Shown: positions 1 to 8,940 of the stretch, in pieces | How the letters are laid out: each line of letters opens with the position of its first letter | Position numbering within the stretch: position 1 is the first letter of the stretch | Source: Ketobacter sp. MCCC 1A13808 | GTDB taxonomy: Bacteria; Pseudomonadota; Gammaproteobacteria; Pseudomonadales; Ketobacteraceae | Reading direction: 5' to 3' | Length of the DNA: 64,000 bases | NCBI RefSeq assembly: GCF_009746715.1 | Contig: NZ_VRKW01000009.1 | Span: 112,235 to 176,234 of the forward strand | Position numbers and translations under genes: made by a program | The notes under the pieces: generated by a model | The model's input: only the letters and a program-made list of their open reading frames with translations | Told to the model about the DNA's origin: nothing | Database searches by the model: none

Positions 1-73
1 CTGTTAGTCAAAGCGACTCACTATGTTAGATTGTGTTCCCCCGAATTATTTTCCGGCGTCTTGAGACAATATA

Positions 74-1441
74 ATGAACAAAGCTCCACAACTTTTGCTG
101 ATCGGCTTATTGACTACTGGAATAAGCTGCACTGGCTGGGCTAACACCGGCTCAGCCCCGAAATCACGCCTTTCCCCTTCCGATCGTACTTTTACTCACA
201 CCCTGGAAAACGGCCTGAAAATCGTCGTCAGGGAAGACCATCGGGCTCCGGTAATGGTGTCTCAGGTCTGGTATCGGGTTGGTTCCAGCTACGAACACGC
301 CGGGGTAACCGGGGTTTCTCACGTACTGGAACATATGATGTTCAAAGGCACACCGCGGGTGCCCAACGGAGAATTCTCCAAACTGATCGCCAATTACGGC
401 GGCAGTGAGAATGCATTTACTTCTTACGATTACACCGGCTACTACCAAGTGATGAGTGCAGTTAACCTGCCCCTCAGCCTGGAGCTGGAAGCCGACCGCA
501 TGCAGAACGCACTGATGCCGGACGACGAGTTCGCCAAAGAAATCGAAGTGGTGAAAGAAGAACGCCGTTTGCGCACCGATGACAAACCCGGCTCCATTGC
601 CTATGAACGGTTTATGGCCGCCGCTTATTTATCTTCCGGCTACCACAACCCAGTCATCGGCTGGATGCACGATCTGGACAACATGAAAGGCGAAGATGCC
701 CGCAAGTGGTACAAACAATGGTATGTGCCGAACAACGCGATCCTGGTCGTCGTCGGGGATGTAAAAGCCAATGAAGTATTCGAACAGGCAGCTCACTATT
801 TCGGCCCGATACCGAAAGGGAATATTCCCAAACGCCCTCTGAATAAAGAAGTACCGGCCAACGGCGAACGCCGCCTGAGTGTGGATATACCCGCCAAGAT
901 TCCCAACCTGTACATCGGCTACAACGTGCCGGGCATTAACACCGCATCCGACGAGAATGATGTCTATGCATTGCAAATGCTGGCGGGCGTTCTGGACGGC
1001 GGCTACAGCGCGCGAATGGAAACAGAGCTGGTGCGCAACCAAGGTATCGCCGCAAGTGCAGGGGCCGGTTATAGCGGCTTGGCGCTCGGCGATACCTTGT
1101 TTTACTTCAGCGCGATTCCGGGCAAGGAATATTCCATCGAAGAGCTGGAAGATGCCATTCAGGAACAAATTACCCGACTGCAGGAAGAACTGGCGGACCC
1201 GGATGAACTGGAACGCATCAAGGCGCAGATTATTTCCGGTATTGTCTATCAGCAGGATTCCATATCCAGTCAGGCTAATCAGATCGGCAGCATGGAAGCC
1301 ATTGGGCGCAGCTGGCAGGAAGCCGACGCCATGCTGGAAAAACTGGCGGCTGTGACACCGGAACAAATCCGGGAGGTCGCCAACAAATACCTTATTCCAG
1401 ACAATAAAGTGGTTGCCATTCTTAATCCGCAACCCCTGTGA
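74..1441 (+). CDS. M16 family zinc metalloprotease, catalytic subunit
   Basis: Exported zinc peptidase of the pitrilysin/M16 family (455 aa). An N-terminal signal peptide ends near residues 22-25. The inverted zinc motif HVLEH lies at residues 83-87, with a downstream acidic helix (EVVKEERRLR, about 157-167) that supplies the third metal ligand in this family. The C-terminal M16 half lacks the usual substrate-binding Arg/Tyr signature, which is instead present in the next gene. Only 35 bp separate the two, so they are probably one operon. By analogy with other bacterial pairs the two products should form a periplasmic heterodimer that degrades peptides; that part is inference. Confidence 0.92.
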   Translation: MNKAPQLLLIGLLTTGISCTGWANTGSAPKSRLSPSDRTFTHTLENGLKIVVREDHRAPVMVSQVWYRVGSSYEHAGVTGVSHVLEHMMFKGTPRVPNGEFSKLIANYGGSENAFTSYDYTGYYQVMSAVNLPLSLELEADRMQNALMPDDEFAKEIEVVKEERRLRTDDKPGSIAYERFMAAAYLSSGYHNPVIGWMHDLDNMKGEDARKWYKQWYVPNNAILVVVGDVKANEVFEQAAHYFGPIPKGNIPKRPLNKEVPANGERRLSVDIPAKIPNLYIGYNVPGINTASDENDVYALQMLAGVLDGGYSARMETELVRNQGIAASAGAGYSGLALGDTLFYFSAIPGKEYSIEELEDAIQEQITRLQEELADPDELERIKAQIISGIVYQQDSISSQANQIGSMEAIGRSWQEADAMLEKLAAVTPEQIREVANKYLIPDNKVVAILNPQPL

Positions 1442-1476
1442 CGTTCTGAATTTTCCGATTCAATTTTTAATAGGGA

Positions 1477-2985
1477 ATGCCCAACATAATGTCTGAAGAC
1501 AGTCGAATTAGCCGCAAAACCCTGAGCATGATCATTCTGGTGGTGTGCATATTTATCGTGCTGCTGTACAACCTGCCCGGTAGCCGCAAGCCCGGAGAAA
1601 CGGAGTCCGGTCCGTTAGTCGTACCGGAAAACACCACCGGTCAGGCAGTAAACCATCTGGACCTGGAATCCATAGAGCAAATTGAAAAAGCCACCAAAAA
1701 GTCTCACAAAGTCAGAATCGAATCCTGGAATACTCCCAAAGGTGCGCGGGTACTTTATGTGCAAGCAGCGGAAATACCCATGCTCGATGTGCGGGTCGTA
1801 TTCGATGCCGGTGCCGCGCGGGATGGCAGCCTGCCGGGGGTGGCGAAACTGACCAACGCCATGCTGACCGAGGGCGCCGGAGTAGCCGACGTCGATGAGA
1901 TCGCACGCCATTTTGAAGGGCTCGGCGCGGATATCAGTACCGAATCCTATCGTGATATGGCACTGGTCAGTCTGCGCACTTTATCCGACCCGCAATACCG
2001 GGATGAGGCACTGTCCCTGTTCTATGACGTGGTTGCACAACCCACTTTTCCGGACAACAGCCTGAACCGCTTACGCTCAAAAATGCAACTTTCCCTGCAA
2101 CATGAACAGCAGAGCCCCGGAGCCCTGGCGCAAAAAGCATTTTTTGAGAATCTGTACGGCGGTGCCCCCTATAGCTCACCGCCCAACGGAACGGAACTGA
2201 GCCTGGAAGCCATCAACGAAGGCGCTCTGGAAGATTTTCACAAAAAATATTATGTCGCCTCTAATATGGTGGTCGCGATTATCGGTGCCATCGACCGCAC
2301 CGATGCAGAGCTGATTGCGTCCCAACTGGACAAACAGTTACCGGCCGGTCAACCCGCACCACCGCTGGGCCGCATTGAGGCGCTGTCTGCACCCGCTGAC
2401 CAGCATATCCATTTTCCCTCCAGCCAAACCCATATCATGGTCGGCGGAGTCGGCATCAAACGGGGCGATCCGGATTGGTATGCCATCTCCGTTGGCAACG
2501 AGATCTTGGGCGGTGGCGGTTTTTCGTCGCGGCTGAACCAGGTAATTCGGCAGGACAAAGGGCTGGCCTACAGCGTGTACAGCCATTTCACCCCCATGGC
2601 TGCGGAAGGGCCTTTCTTTGTTAATCTGCAAACCCGCGCAGACCAGACCAAGGAGGCCCTCAAATTGCTCGACACCACACTCAGCGACTTTGTGAACAAC
2701 GGCCCAACCGATGCGGAACTGGCCGACGCCAAGCGCAATCTGCTGGGCAGCTTCCCCCTCCAAACCGCCAGTAACAGCAACATTGCCCAATATTTGGGAA
2801 TGATTGGATTCTATAATCTGCCTCTCAGCTATCTGGAAAAATACCCCGCGGCCATTGAAAAAGTAACCAAAGACGACATTAAAAAAGCCTTTCAGCGGGT
2901 GGTTCACCCCAACGCGCTGCTTACCATCACCGCCGGTCAAGCCGATGCCGAGCAAGACGACTCATTAGGTGACGGCAAGCCATGA
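1477..2985 (+). CDS. M16 family peptidase-like protein, non-catalytic partner
   Basis: Second M16 protein (502 aa) with an N-terminal membrane anchor or uncleaved signal (about residues 17-33). At the place where HxxEH should be, the sequence reads LPGVAKLTNAMLTEGA, so the zinc site is lost. The C-terminal half keeps the signature GGGFSSRLNQVIR followed by GLAYSVYS, typical of the non-catalytic subunit of two-part M16 proteases. An internal ATG at 1489 is an alternative start. The stop overlaps the rsmD start (ATGA), so translation is coupled. Family assignment is firm; heterodimer formation with the upstream gene is inferred. Confidence 0.9.
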   Translation: MPNIMSEDSRISRKTLSMIILVVCIFIVLLYNLPGSRKPGETESGPLVVPENTTGQAVNHLDLESIEQIEKATKKSHKVRIESWNTPKGARVLYVQAAEIPMLDVRVVFDAGAARDGSLPGVAKLTNAMLTEGAGVADVDEIARHFEGLGADISTESYRDMALVSLRTLSDPQYRDEALSLFYDVVAQPTFPDNSLNRLRSKMQLSLQHEQQSPGALAQKAFFENLYGGAPYSSPPNGTELSLEAINEGALEDFHKKYYVASNMVVAIIGAIDRTDAELIASQLDKQLPAGQPAPPLGRIEALSAPADQHIHFPSSQTHIMVGGVGIKRGDPDWYAISVGNEILGGGGFSSRLNQVIRQDKGLAYSVYSHFTPMAAEGPFFVNLQTRADQTKEALKLLDTTLSDFVNNGPTDAELADAKRNLLGSFPLQTASNSNIAQYLGMIGFYNLPLSYLEKYPAAIEKVTKDDIKKAFQRVVHPNALLTITAGQADAEQDDSLGDGKP

Positions 2986-3575
2986 AGAAATCGGAGCTGC
3001 GCATTATCGGCGGCCGATGGCGTGGTCGACGGTTGTCCTTCGTCGCGGAAGAAGGTCTGCGACCCACCTTGGATCGCTATCGGGAGACCCTGTTTAACTG
3101 GTTGATGTTTGATGTTGAGGGAGCGCGCTGCCTGGACCTGTTTGCCGGTAGCGGGGCTCTGGGGCTGGAAGCGCTTTCTCGCGGCGCGCAACACGTTGAC
3201 TTTGTGGACACCAGTGCCACCGCCACCCGCAACATTAAGCAGCACCTGAATACGCTGGATTGTGAGCGTGCCAGCGTGTATCAAAGCGGGGCCGAGCCCT
3301 GGCTCAAACTGCATCAAGCCGATAAGCCCTACGACCTGATTTTCCTGGATCCGCCCTTTAACAAAAATCTTCTGCAGCCCTGCATCTATCTTCTTGAATA
3401 TGGCGGGTTTTTTCACGAAAACAGCAAGATTTACCTTGAAGCTGAAGCGGAATTTTCGACCGGCAGGCTGCCCTCCCACTGGCAGGTACTGAAGCAGAAA
3501 AAGGCCAAAAACAAACTATTTTTGTTACTGGAATGCCCGACACCTCAAGCTTTCCAGGCCAATTCAGTCACCTAG
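2982..3575 (+). CDS. rsmD: 16S rRNA (guanine(966)-N(2))-methyltransferase RsmD
   Basis: SAM-dependent methyltransferase (197 aa, the usual RsmD length) that methylates G966 of 16S rRNA in the assembled small subunit. The N-terminus has the conserved RIIGGRWRGRRL stretch (residues 7-18). The SAM-binding motif I is LDLFAGSGALG at 51-61, and the catalytic motif IV is DPPF at 123-126 within DLIFLDPPF. It starts inside the stop codon of the preceding M16 gene. The M16-M16-rsmD order is common in pseudomonads, where ftsY usually lies just upstream, outside this window. Confidence 0.95.
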   Translation: MKKSELRIIGGRWRGRRLSFVAEEGLRPTLDRYRETLFNWLMFDVEGARCLDLFAGSGALGLEALSRGAQHVDFVDTSATATRNIKQHLNTLDCERASVYQSGAEPWLKLHQADKPYDLIFLDPPFNKNLLQPCIYLLEYGGFFHENSKIYLEAEAEFSTGRLPSHWQVLKQKKAKNKLFLLLECPTPQAFQANSVT

Positions 3576-3668
3576 CGCACATTCCCGGAACATTCCCGGC
3601 TTAACTATTTTGCAGCATTGAGCAGTGGTCTCTATGCTTAAGGTCATGAACATTCAGAGGTAAGTTTC

Positions 3669-5057
3669 ATGTCCATACCCCCCAACGTGGCGGACCGACT
3701 GGCACAGAAAGGAATCGACTATCAAATTCTGGAGGATCTGGAAATTGCGCCATTGCATCAGGTGAGCAGCAGCCCGCAGATCGACAAAAGCCAGATAGTC
3801 CAGGTGATCGTATTGCAAGACCCGGTGGGCAAAGTGCAATTGCTCCTGCCCAGCAACTGCTTACTGGATTTGCAGGACCTGTGTACCGCCACCAACCGCA
3901 ATTGGCAAGCTATCAGCCCTTCCGGCTTTGCTGAGCTGGCCCGAATTCAGGACGTTGGCCTCACGCCGGGCCTGCCAATCTGTGACAAACTGCCCCTGCT
4001 GGTCGATCAGCGCCTGCTGAAACCGGCGTGTTTGTTTTTGGAGCTGGGAGACAGCGGACAATTTCTGAAGCTGGAACAGGCCGAATTTTCCAAACTCGTT
4101 TGCGAAGCGAATATCTGTGATAGCTGCGTTCCCCTGCCAAAAATCAACGTCAATCAGGACGATCGTCAAACGGTTGTCGATTCAGTCAAGCGATTCACTT
4201 CACTAAGAGTGAAACGACGCCTGGAAGAAACTCTGGAAATGCCGCCGCTACCGAACACAGCCGAACGCATTATTCAACTGCGCATCAACCCCGATGCCGG
4301 GGCCGGGGATCTTGCTGAAGTGGTGGAGCAAGACCCGAGCCTGGCTGCTCAGGTCGTCAGCTGGGCCAGCTCACCTTATTACGCTGCTCCCGGTGCCATA
4401 AAATCCGTGCACGATGCGGTGATTCGCGTGTTAGGGTTTGATCTGGTGATTAACTTGTCACTGGGTCTGGCTTTAGGCAAAACGCTGACGCTGCCGGAGA
4501 GTGGCCCACATGGTGCGTTTTCCTACTGGCGGCAAGCCGTTTATAGCGCCACATTGATGGAAGGCTTGGTGAAAGCAATCTCCAGTGACTATCGTCCGGA
4601 AATGGGCCTGGCGTATCTGAGTGGATTGCTTTCTAATTACGGATATCTGGTATTAGCTCATATTTTTCCACCCTACTTCTCCAAACTTAACCGGGATATT
4701 GAAGCCAACCCGCACCTTGATAGTTTTTATATCGAGCAAAATAGTTTGGGGGTAGACCGGGAAACCCTCGCCAGCCAACTGATGGAATGCTGGAATATGC
4801 CGGAAGAAATTATAGTAGCATTGCGCTGGCAGCATCATCCGGAATTCAGCGGCGAGCACTCGGTTTATTCCCGCTTACTTCACATAAGCCACCAGCTCTT
4901 ACGCAGCACGGGCATGGCTCCCGGCCCCGTGCACAGCATTCCCGATGCCTATTTTCAGGCGCTTCACCTGGACCGGGACGATGCCCATTCGGTATTGAAT
5001 AACCTGGTTTCAAAACAAGATGAGTTATTAAAAATTGCCAAGACCATGGCGAGCTGA
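3669..5057 (+). CDS. YbaK/aminoacyl-tRNA deacylase-like domain fused to HDOD domain
   Basis: A 462-residue cytoplasmic protein. Residues 1-150 resemble the YbaK/ProX trans-editing fold: a VADRLAQKGIDYQ start, a QIVQVIVLQD strand and a LTPGLPICDKLPLLVD stretch. Residues about 187-390 are an HDOD domain (MPPLPNTAERII, then an EVVEQDPSLAAQVV helix), found in bacterial signalling proteins that act downstream of two-component and cyclic-di-GMP systems. No catalytic HD pair is expected in HDOD. The YbaK part may serve as a ligand-binding module rather than an enzyme; that is inference. It stands alone with its own start and no close neighbour on the same strand. Confidence 0.8.
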   Translation: MSIPPNVADRLAQKGIDYQILEDLEIAPLHQVSSSPQIDKSQIVQVIVLQDPVGKVQLLLPSNCLLDLQDLCTATNRNWQAISPSGFAELARIQDVGLTPGLPICDKLPLLVDQRLLKPACLFLELGDSGQFLKLEQAEFSKLVCEANICDSCVPLPKINVNQDDRQTVVDSVKRFTSLRVKRRLEETLEMPPLPNTAERIIQLRINPDAGAGDLAEVVEQDPSLAAQVVSWASSPYYAAPGAIKSVHDAVIRVLGFDLVINLSLGLALGKTLTLPESGPHGAFSYWRQAVYSATLMEGLVKAISSDYRPEMGLAYLSGLLSNYGYLVLAHIFPPYFSKLNRDIEANPHLDSFYIEQNSLGVDRETLASQLMECWNMPEEIIVALRWQHHPEFSGEHSVYSRLLHISHQLLRSTGMAPGPVHSIPDAYFQALHLDRDDAHSVLNNLVSKQDELLKIAKTMAS

Positions 5058-5079
5058 AAGGCCGCTGAATAATAGCGGA

Positions 5080-5958
5080 TTAATGTTCCGCTAACCGGAT
5101 GTCTTCGCTAATCTGCTGACGTGCTTCCAGAAAGGATTTCTGGACCGTCTTCAAGCACACCGCCATAAAGCGATCGAAAACAGGTTGATCCAAAGAGGTC
5201 AACAACTGTTCCAGTTTGTGGGTGGGGGTCCGTTTTAGCAGATATAAATACGCAAACAACGCATTCTCACTGATCTCCCCTTCTACTGACTGCCGGTAGT
5301 TTACCAACTGCTGATCGAGTAACTCTTCCGAATAACTTTGATTGGTTTTAAGACGGGATACCACCGCCAGCAATTGCTTGCGTAATTCCACTTTCAATTG
5401 CGACTCCAGATTCGATTGCTGTAACACCTCATCCAGGGAAACTAACAGCGCCATGCGCTCGGAATTGGGGGGTAATTCTTTAACCCGCAAACGATAGCTG
5501 CGCATTGCTTTGCGTATATCGGCATCCTGCAGTTGCTCCTGCAATTGCTGCAGGTTACGCAATTGACGGGACTGTAAAATACCGTCCAGTTCTTGCTTGT
5601 CGTGTTGTGAAAAAGATTGTTCCAGATGCTCAATGATTTCCCGTTTTAGTTGCTCTGAACCGAATCGCCGTCTGAACTGTTGGTTTAGTTGTTCAAGTTG
5701 AACACGGGTGAAACCCAGGGGCGCTTTGCCCAGGTTCGTAATTTCCTGATCGATTAATACGTTGGCCTGCGCCAACACATCGTTGACACCGGATTTTTCC
5801 AGTGCGCTCTCCCAAATTTGGTCTTGGTCGGTTGAAGAGGGCTGCGCCCAGGCCGTGGCCGCTGCACTGAACAACGCCAGACACGAAAGAACGCGAACCG
5901 CTGCGAGCAGCAATACTGTGAATTGGGCGTTCATTCTGGGGGACCCGGTTGGCTTCAT
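5080..5958 (-). CDS. Exported helical protein of unknown function
   Basis: Not recognised beyond a general secreted, alpha-helical character (292 aa). A long N-terminus leads into a signal peptide ending near AWAQ (about residue 39). The mature part is rich in Gln, Leu and charged residues, consistent with helical bundles or coiled coil. The start at 5958 has a strong GGAGG ribosome site about 10 nt upstream and overlaps the symporter stop (ATGA), so it is translationally coupled to that gene. A later ATG at 5934 is possible but has a poorer ribosome site. It is convergent with the HDOD gene. Confidence 0.65.
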   Translation of the reverse strand: MKPTGSPRMNAQFTVLLLAAVRVLSCLALFSAAATAWAQPSSTDQDQIWESALEKSGVNDVLAQANVLIDQEITNLGKAPLGFTRVQLEQLNQQFRRRFGSEQLKREIIEHLEQSFSQHDKQELDGILQSRQLRNLQQLQEQLQDADIRKAMRSYRLRVKELPPNSERMALLVSLDEVLQQSNLESQLKVELRKQLLAVVSRLKTNQSYSEELLDQQLVNYRQSVEGEISENALFAYLYLLKRTPTHKLEQLLTSLDQPVFDRFMAVCLKTVQKSFLEARQQISEDIRLAEH

Positions 5959-7270
5959 GCCGATTGCACCTCCACATCCGGATCATCAAATATGGTTTTA
6001 TCAAATTCGCCTTCCGAGCGCGCGACAGTGCAGGTCACCACCGCATCACCGGTCACATTGACCGCCGTGCGGATCATATCCAGTATGCGGTCAACGCCCA
6101 GGATCAAACCGATGGCTTCAGCCGGTAAACCGACTTGTCCTAGAACCATGGCCAGCGTAATCATGCCTGCGCTGGGCACGGCAGCCGTACCGATGGACGC
6201 TAAAGTTGCAGTCGTAATAACAATGACGAATTGAGAAACCGTCAGATCAATACCATAGGCGCCAGCTATAAACACGGTGGCAACTCCCTGCATGATGGCA
6301 GTGCCATCCATGTTAATGGTGGTGCCCAAAGGAATGGTGAAAGACGCAATCGAGTTTTTTACACCTAATTTTTTTTCAACGATACCCAGTGTCACCGGCA
6401 TGGTTGCCGCACTGCTGGCAGTACTAAAGGCAAAAATCAGAGCGGCGCGCATTTTTTTCATGAAGATCATGGGATTGAGTTTAGCTACTAACGTCAAAAT
6501 TCCCATATAAGTGCCGCATAAATGTAAAAACAGCGCAAACACAACGCAAAACATATAGGCGCTTAGCCCTTTCAGAATATCCAATCCCTGCTCGGCAAAG
6601 ACTTTCGCCACCAGGAAAAATACACCGTAAGGCGCTAACCGCATTATGAGCTCGACCAGCTTCATTACGATGATGTTCATATCTTCAAAAATAGCGCCGA
6701 TGCGCTTACCGCTTTCACCCGTATTGTTTAGCGCAATACCCACCAAAATTGCGAATACGATTACCTGCAGCATATTGCCTTCAGCCATTGCGCTGAACGG
6801 ATTAGACGGGAAGATATCAATAAGCACCTGTACCAACGGCGGACGTTCGGCCAGTTTAAAATGTTCGTAGTTTGTATCCAGGCTGATTCCGGCACCGGGA
6901 TCAACAACGCTCGCAACGATGATCGCCAGAGTAATTGCAATGGCGGTGGTGAGCAGATACAACAGAAACGTTTGGTGCCCAAGCGGCCCAGACTTTTGCT
7001 CTCGCCGGATGCGATAACCCCGCACACCAGGGAAACTAAAACCAAGGGCACGATCATCAACTTAAGCAGGTTGACAAATATTTTGCCGACAACGTGAAAC
7101 ACACCGTTAATCAGGTAGGTATCATTAAAGCGGGAAAAAGTGGTGTCAGGAAAATGGTGGTTAAGGTAAAACATCAACACGCCGATTCCAAAGCCCAGGA
7201 TCAAGCCCAGAAAAATCCGGATCGTTAATGTGTCCTTTTTTGCTGCGTCCTTATTTTGCGTCTCCGTCAC
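5955..7270 (-). pseudogene. Dicarboxylate/amino acid:cation symporter (DAACS family), frameshifted
   Basis: Two reading frames together encode one complete GltP/DctA-type sodium or proton symporter. The 5' frame (from 7270) gives the N-terminal membrane segments up to SLGRLGTK; the 3' frame continues with TFLLYLLTTAIAI to the end. The family signatures NMDGTAIMQG and IGTAAVPSAGMITLA, which line the substrate site, are intact in the 3' part. The frames join at the AAA run whose complement is 6971-6973: one extra A there would restore a single reading frame of about 438 codons. Either a real one-base deletion or a homopolymer sequencing error. Confidence 0.88.
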
Positions 7271-7489
7271 CCCGATTCCCCATTAGTAACTGCTGTGCCC
7301 ATTCTGATCCTGGCATTCGCTCCGATCTGAATACAGCCCTTTTCCGAACTACGCACGCCCTTATATGGTCAATATTTAACCTGACCAAAGACTAACAACC
7401 AAATGGAATAAACGCCAGACATGAGCTAAGTTTCGTCACAAATGAGCAACGAAACAAGTGCAGTTGTACCGATAACGTAATTACTTTGT

Positions 7490-7870
7490 TTATTTCTTCT
7501 TCTTTTTGGGGGGAAAGAACTTGATCAGACTCATAAACCACATCATTTCCTGGGCATCCCCAGTGACAATGATGTCTTTGCTGCCCATTCCTTTCATGAA
7601 GACCATTTTGTCTTTGCTGGCATTCATAATGGTTTTATAGGCATATCCGGCGTCTTTGAACGCCATACTCATATCCGGCTTGGGGTGCAAACCACCGAAC
7701 GGGATCACGCTGTTGTTCCGCACTTGGTAGTATCGCGCTACGCGGCCGTTTTCAGTGCGAAACTGCAATACGATATCTTTGTTATCCAGCTTTTCTTTAA
7801 AAGCATCGTTGTTTTTTGCCAGCCAGCGCATACGCCAACCCAACACCAGCAATAAAAACCAAAACTTCAT
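7490..7870 (-). CDS. Small SCP2-like protein
   Basis: A 126-residue protein with a hydrophobic N-terminus (KFWFLLLVLGW) that may act as a membrane anchor or signal. The middle and C-terminal part (FRTENGRVARYYQVRN, then DMSMAFKDAGYAY, ending IIVTGDAQEMMWFMSLI) has the strand and helix pattern of SCP2 sterol-carrier-like lipid-binding domains, including the late G-D turn. It ends in FFPPKKKKK, a basic tail. It lies 19 bp after an HU-like gene on the same strand, so it is probably co-transcribed. The fold assignment is tentative and the function unknown. Confidence 0.6.
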   Translation of the reverse strand: MKFWFLLLVLGWRMRWLAKNNDAFKEKLDNKDIVLQFRTENGRVARYYQVRNNSVIPFGGLHPKPDMSMAFKDAGYAYKTIMNASKDKMVFMKGMGSKDIIVTGDAQEMMWFMSLIKFFPPKKKKK

Positions 7871-7889
7871 AATGACATTCCCGAAATAA

Positions 7890-8177
7890 CTACTGCGCTA
7901 ATGATTGCGCTACCAGGTCTTTTAAGCCCTTGCCCGGTTTGAACTGGACGTTATGCCCCGCCGGAATTTCAATAGGCTCGCCGGTTTGTGGATTGCGTCC
8001 GGTTCTGGGCGCAAATGCCCGCACTTCAAATACACCGAATCCGGGCAAACTGATGCGGTTGCCGCGACTCATTTCCAATGTCATTTGATCAAGAATGACA
8101 TTCAGCAGATCACGCGCCGCTATTTTGGTTAATCCCAGTTTTTCGGCAAGTAACGATTCTACTTCTGATTTCTGCAT
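7890..8177 (-). CDS. HU/IHF family DNA-binding protein
   Basis: A 95-residue nucleoid-associated protein. It starts at MQKSEVESLLAEKLGL and carries the HU signature SLPGFGVFEVRAFAPRTGRN followed by the PQTGEPIEIPAG beta-arm, then the C-terminal helix. The chosen ATG at 8177 has an AAGGGA ribosome site about 8 nt upstream; a longer frame to 8267 adds 30 residues that do not fit the family. A comparable HU-like gene lies beside rubredoxin genes in Pseudomonas. HU proteins bend DNA as dimers. It is likely co-transcribed with the SCP2-like gene downstream. Confidence 0.93.
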   Translation of the reverse strand: MQKSEVESLLAEKLGLTKIAARDLLNVILDQMTLEMSRGNRISLPGFGVFEVRAFAPRTGRNPQTGEPIEIPAGHNVQFKPGKGLKDLVAQSLAQ

Positions 8178-8382
8178 GATCCGGTCCCTTGAAAAGGGCC
8201 GATTGTATACCGTAAGCCCTGGCAGTGAAAGGCGACCTTGCTCTGACCTGCAATGGTCCAATGACACGAGTGCTGGTGCGGTCTGAATCCGGTAACCACC
8301 GTTTTCAAGCTTGGGGGCAAGGGTAGCGGAACTACGTCACCCCGTTTTTCACTTATTATTATTCGGTTGGTGATGCCAACTC

Positions 8383-8547
8383 TCATTCTTCCATTAACTC
8401 AAAATCTTCTTTTGAAACGCCGCAATCCGGGCAAACCCAATCGTCCGGCACGTCTTCCCACTTGGTTCCGGGCGCGATACCGTCTTCCGGCCAGCCTTCC
8501 GCCTCGTCATAAATATAGCCGCATACTATGCATTCGTACTTCTTCAT
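8383..8547 (-). CDS. Rubredoxin
   Basis: A 54-residue iron-only electron carrier. Translation of the minus strand gives [18 protein letters not shown] at the start and [18 protein letters not shown] at the end. The two CxxCG pairs (Cys6/Cys9 and Cys39/Cys42) bind one Fe(SCys)4 centre, and the spacing and length are exactly those of type I rubredoxins. No rubredoxin reductase or alkane hydroxylase lies nearby in this window, so the electron partner is unknown. In related genomes rubredoxins pass electrons to alkane monooxygenases or to oxygen/peroxide detoxification enzymes. Confidence 0.95.
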   Translation of the reverse strand: MKKYECIVCGYIYDEAEGWPEDGIAPGTKWEDVPDDWVCPDCGVSKEDFELMEE

Positions 8548-8940
8548 GGGTACACCTTCTGATTCTCAGCCTCTGTTTTAAGAAGGGGGAAATTACTGGC
8601 GAAAACTGAAAAATGCAAGCCGCAAGTACTTTTTATAACAATGTATCCATCCGGCACCTGGCGGTCGAAAACAAACCGGTCTCGATGAGCTATTGACCTG
8701 ATTGCCTACTTAACCCCATTTCACAAGCCCGGGATAAGCCGCTGACACCGAGATGCGATAGCCGGGATGGTTTCGCTGCTATTACTGCAGCTGGTAAAAA
8801 TCAAAGGTTCCCTGCCAATTCTCGCCAGCGGGCCCAGGTATCTGTTACCCTGCCGTTGATTTCGTTGCCACGAACGGCAATACTTCCAATGCTATCAAGG
8901 TGTTAACCTTCCTCCTGCGTCAATTAAAAGTGGCCCGAGA
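8548..8940. other. Intergenic region between rubredoxin and ubiC
   Basis: A 393-bp stretch separating the divergent rubredoxin and ubiC genes. It must hold the promoters of both, but I see no convincing -35/-10 pair, no inverted repeat of note and no conserved small open frame. Confidence 0.5.

Noticed and set aside
629..1432. 267-codon open frame opposite the first M16 gene
   Set aside because: It runs antisense to a gene with clear catalytic motifs, has no family resemblance and reflects codon bias of the real gene.
3580..3600. Tandem CATTCCCGG repeat after rsmD
   Set aside because: Only two 9-10 bp copies, with no sign of function; likely chance.
5068..5093. Small hairpins (CCGCT/AGCGG and TAGCGGA/TCCGCTA) between the convergent HDOD and exported-protein genes
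   Set aside because: Short stems without T tracts, partly inside a coding end; not enough for a terminator call.
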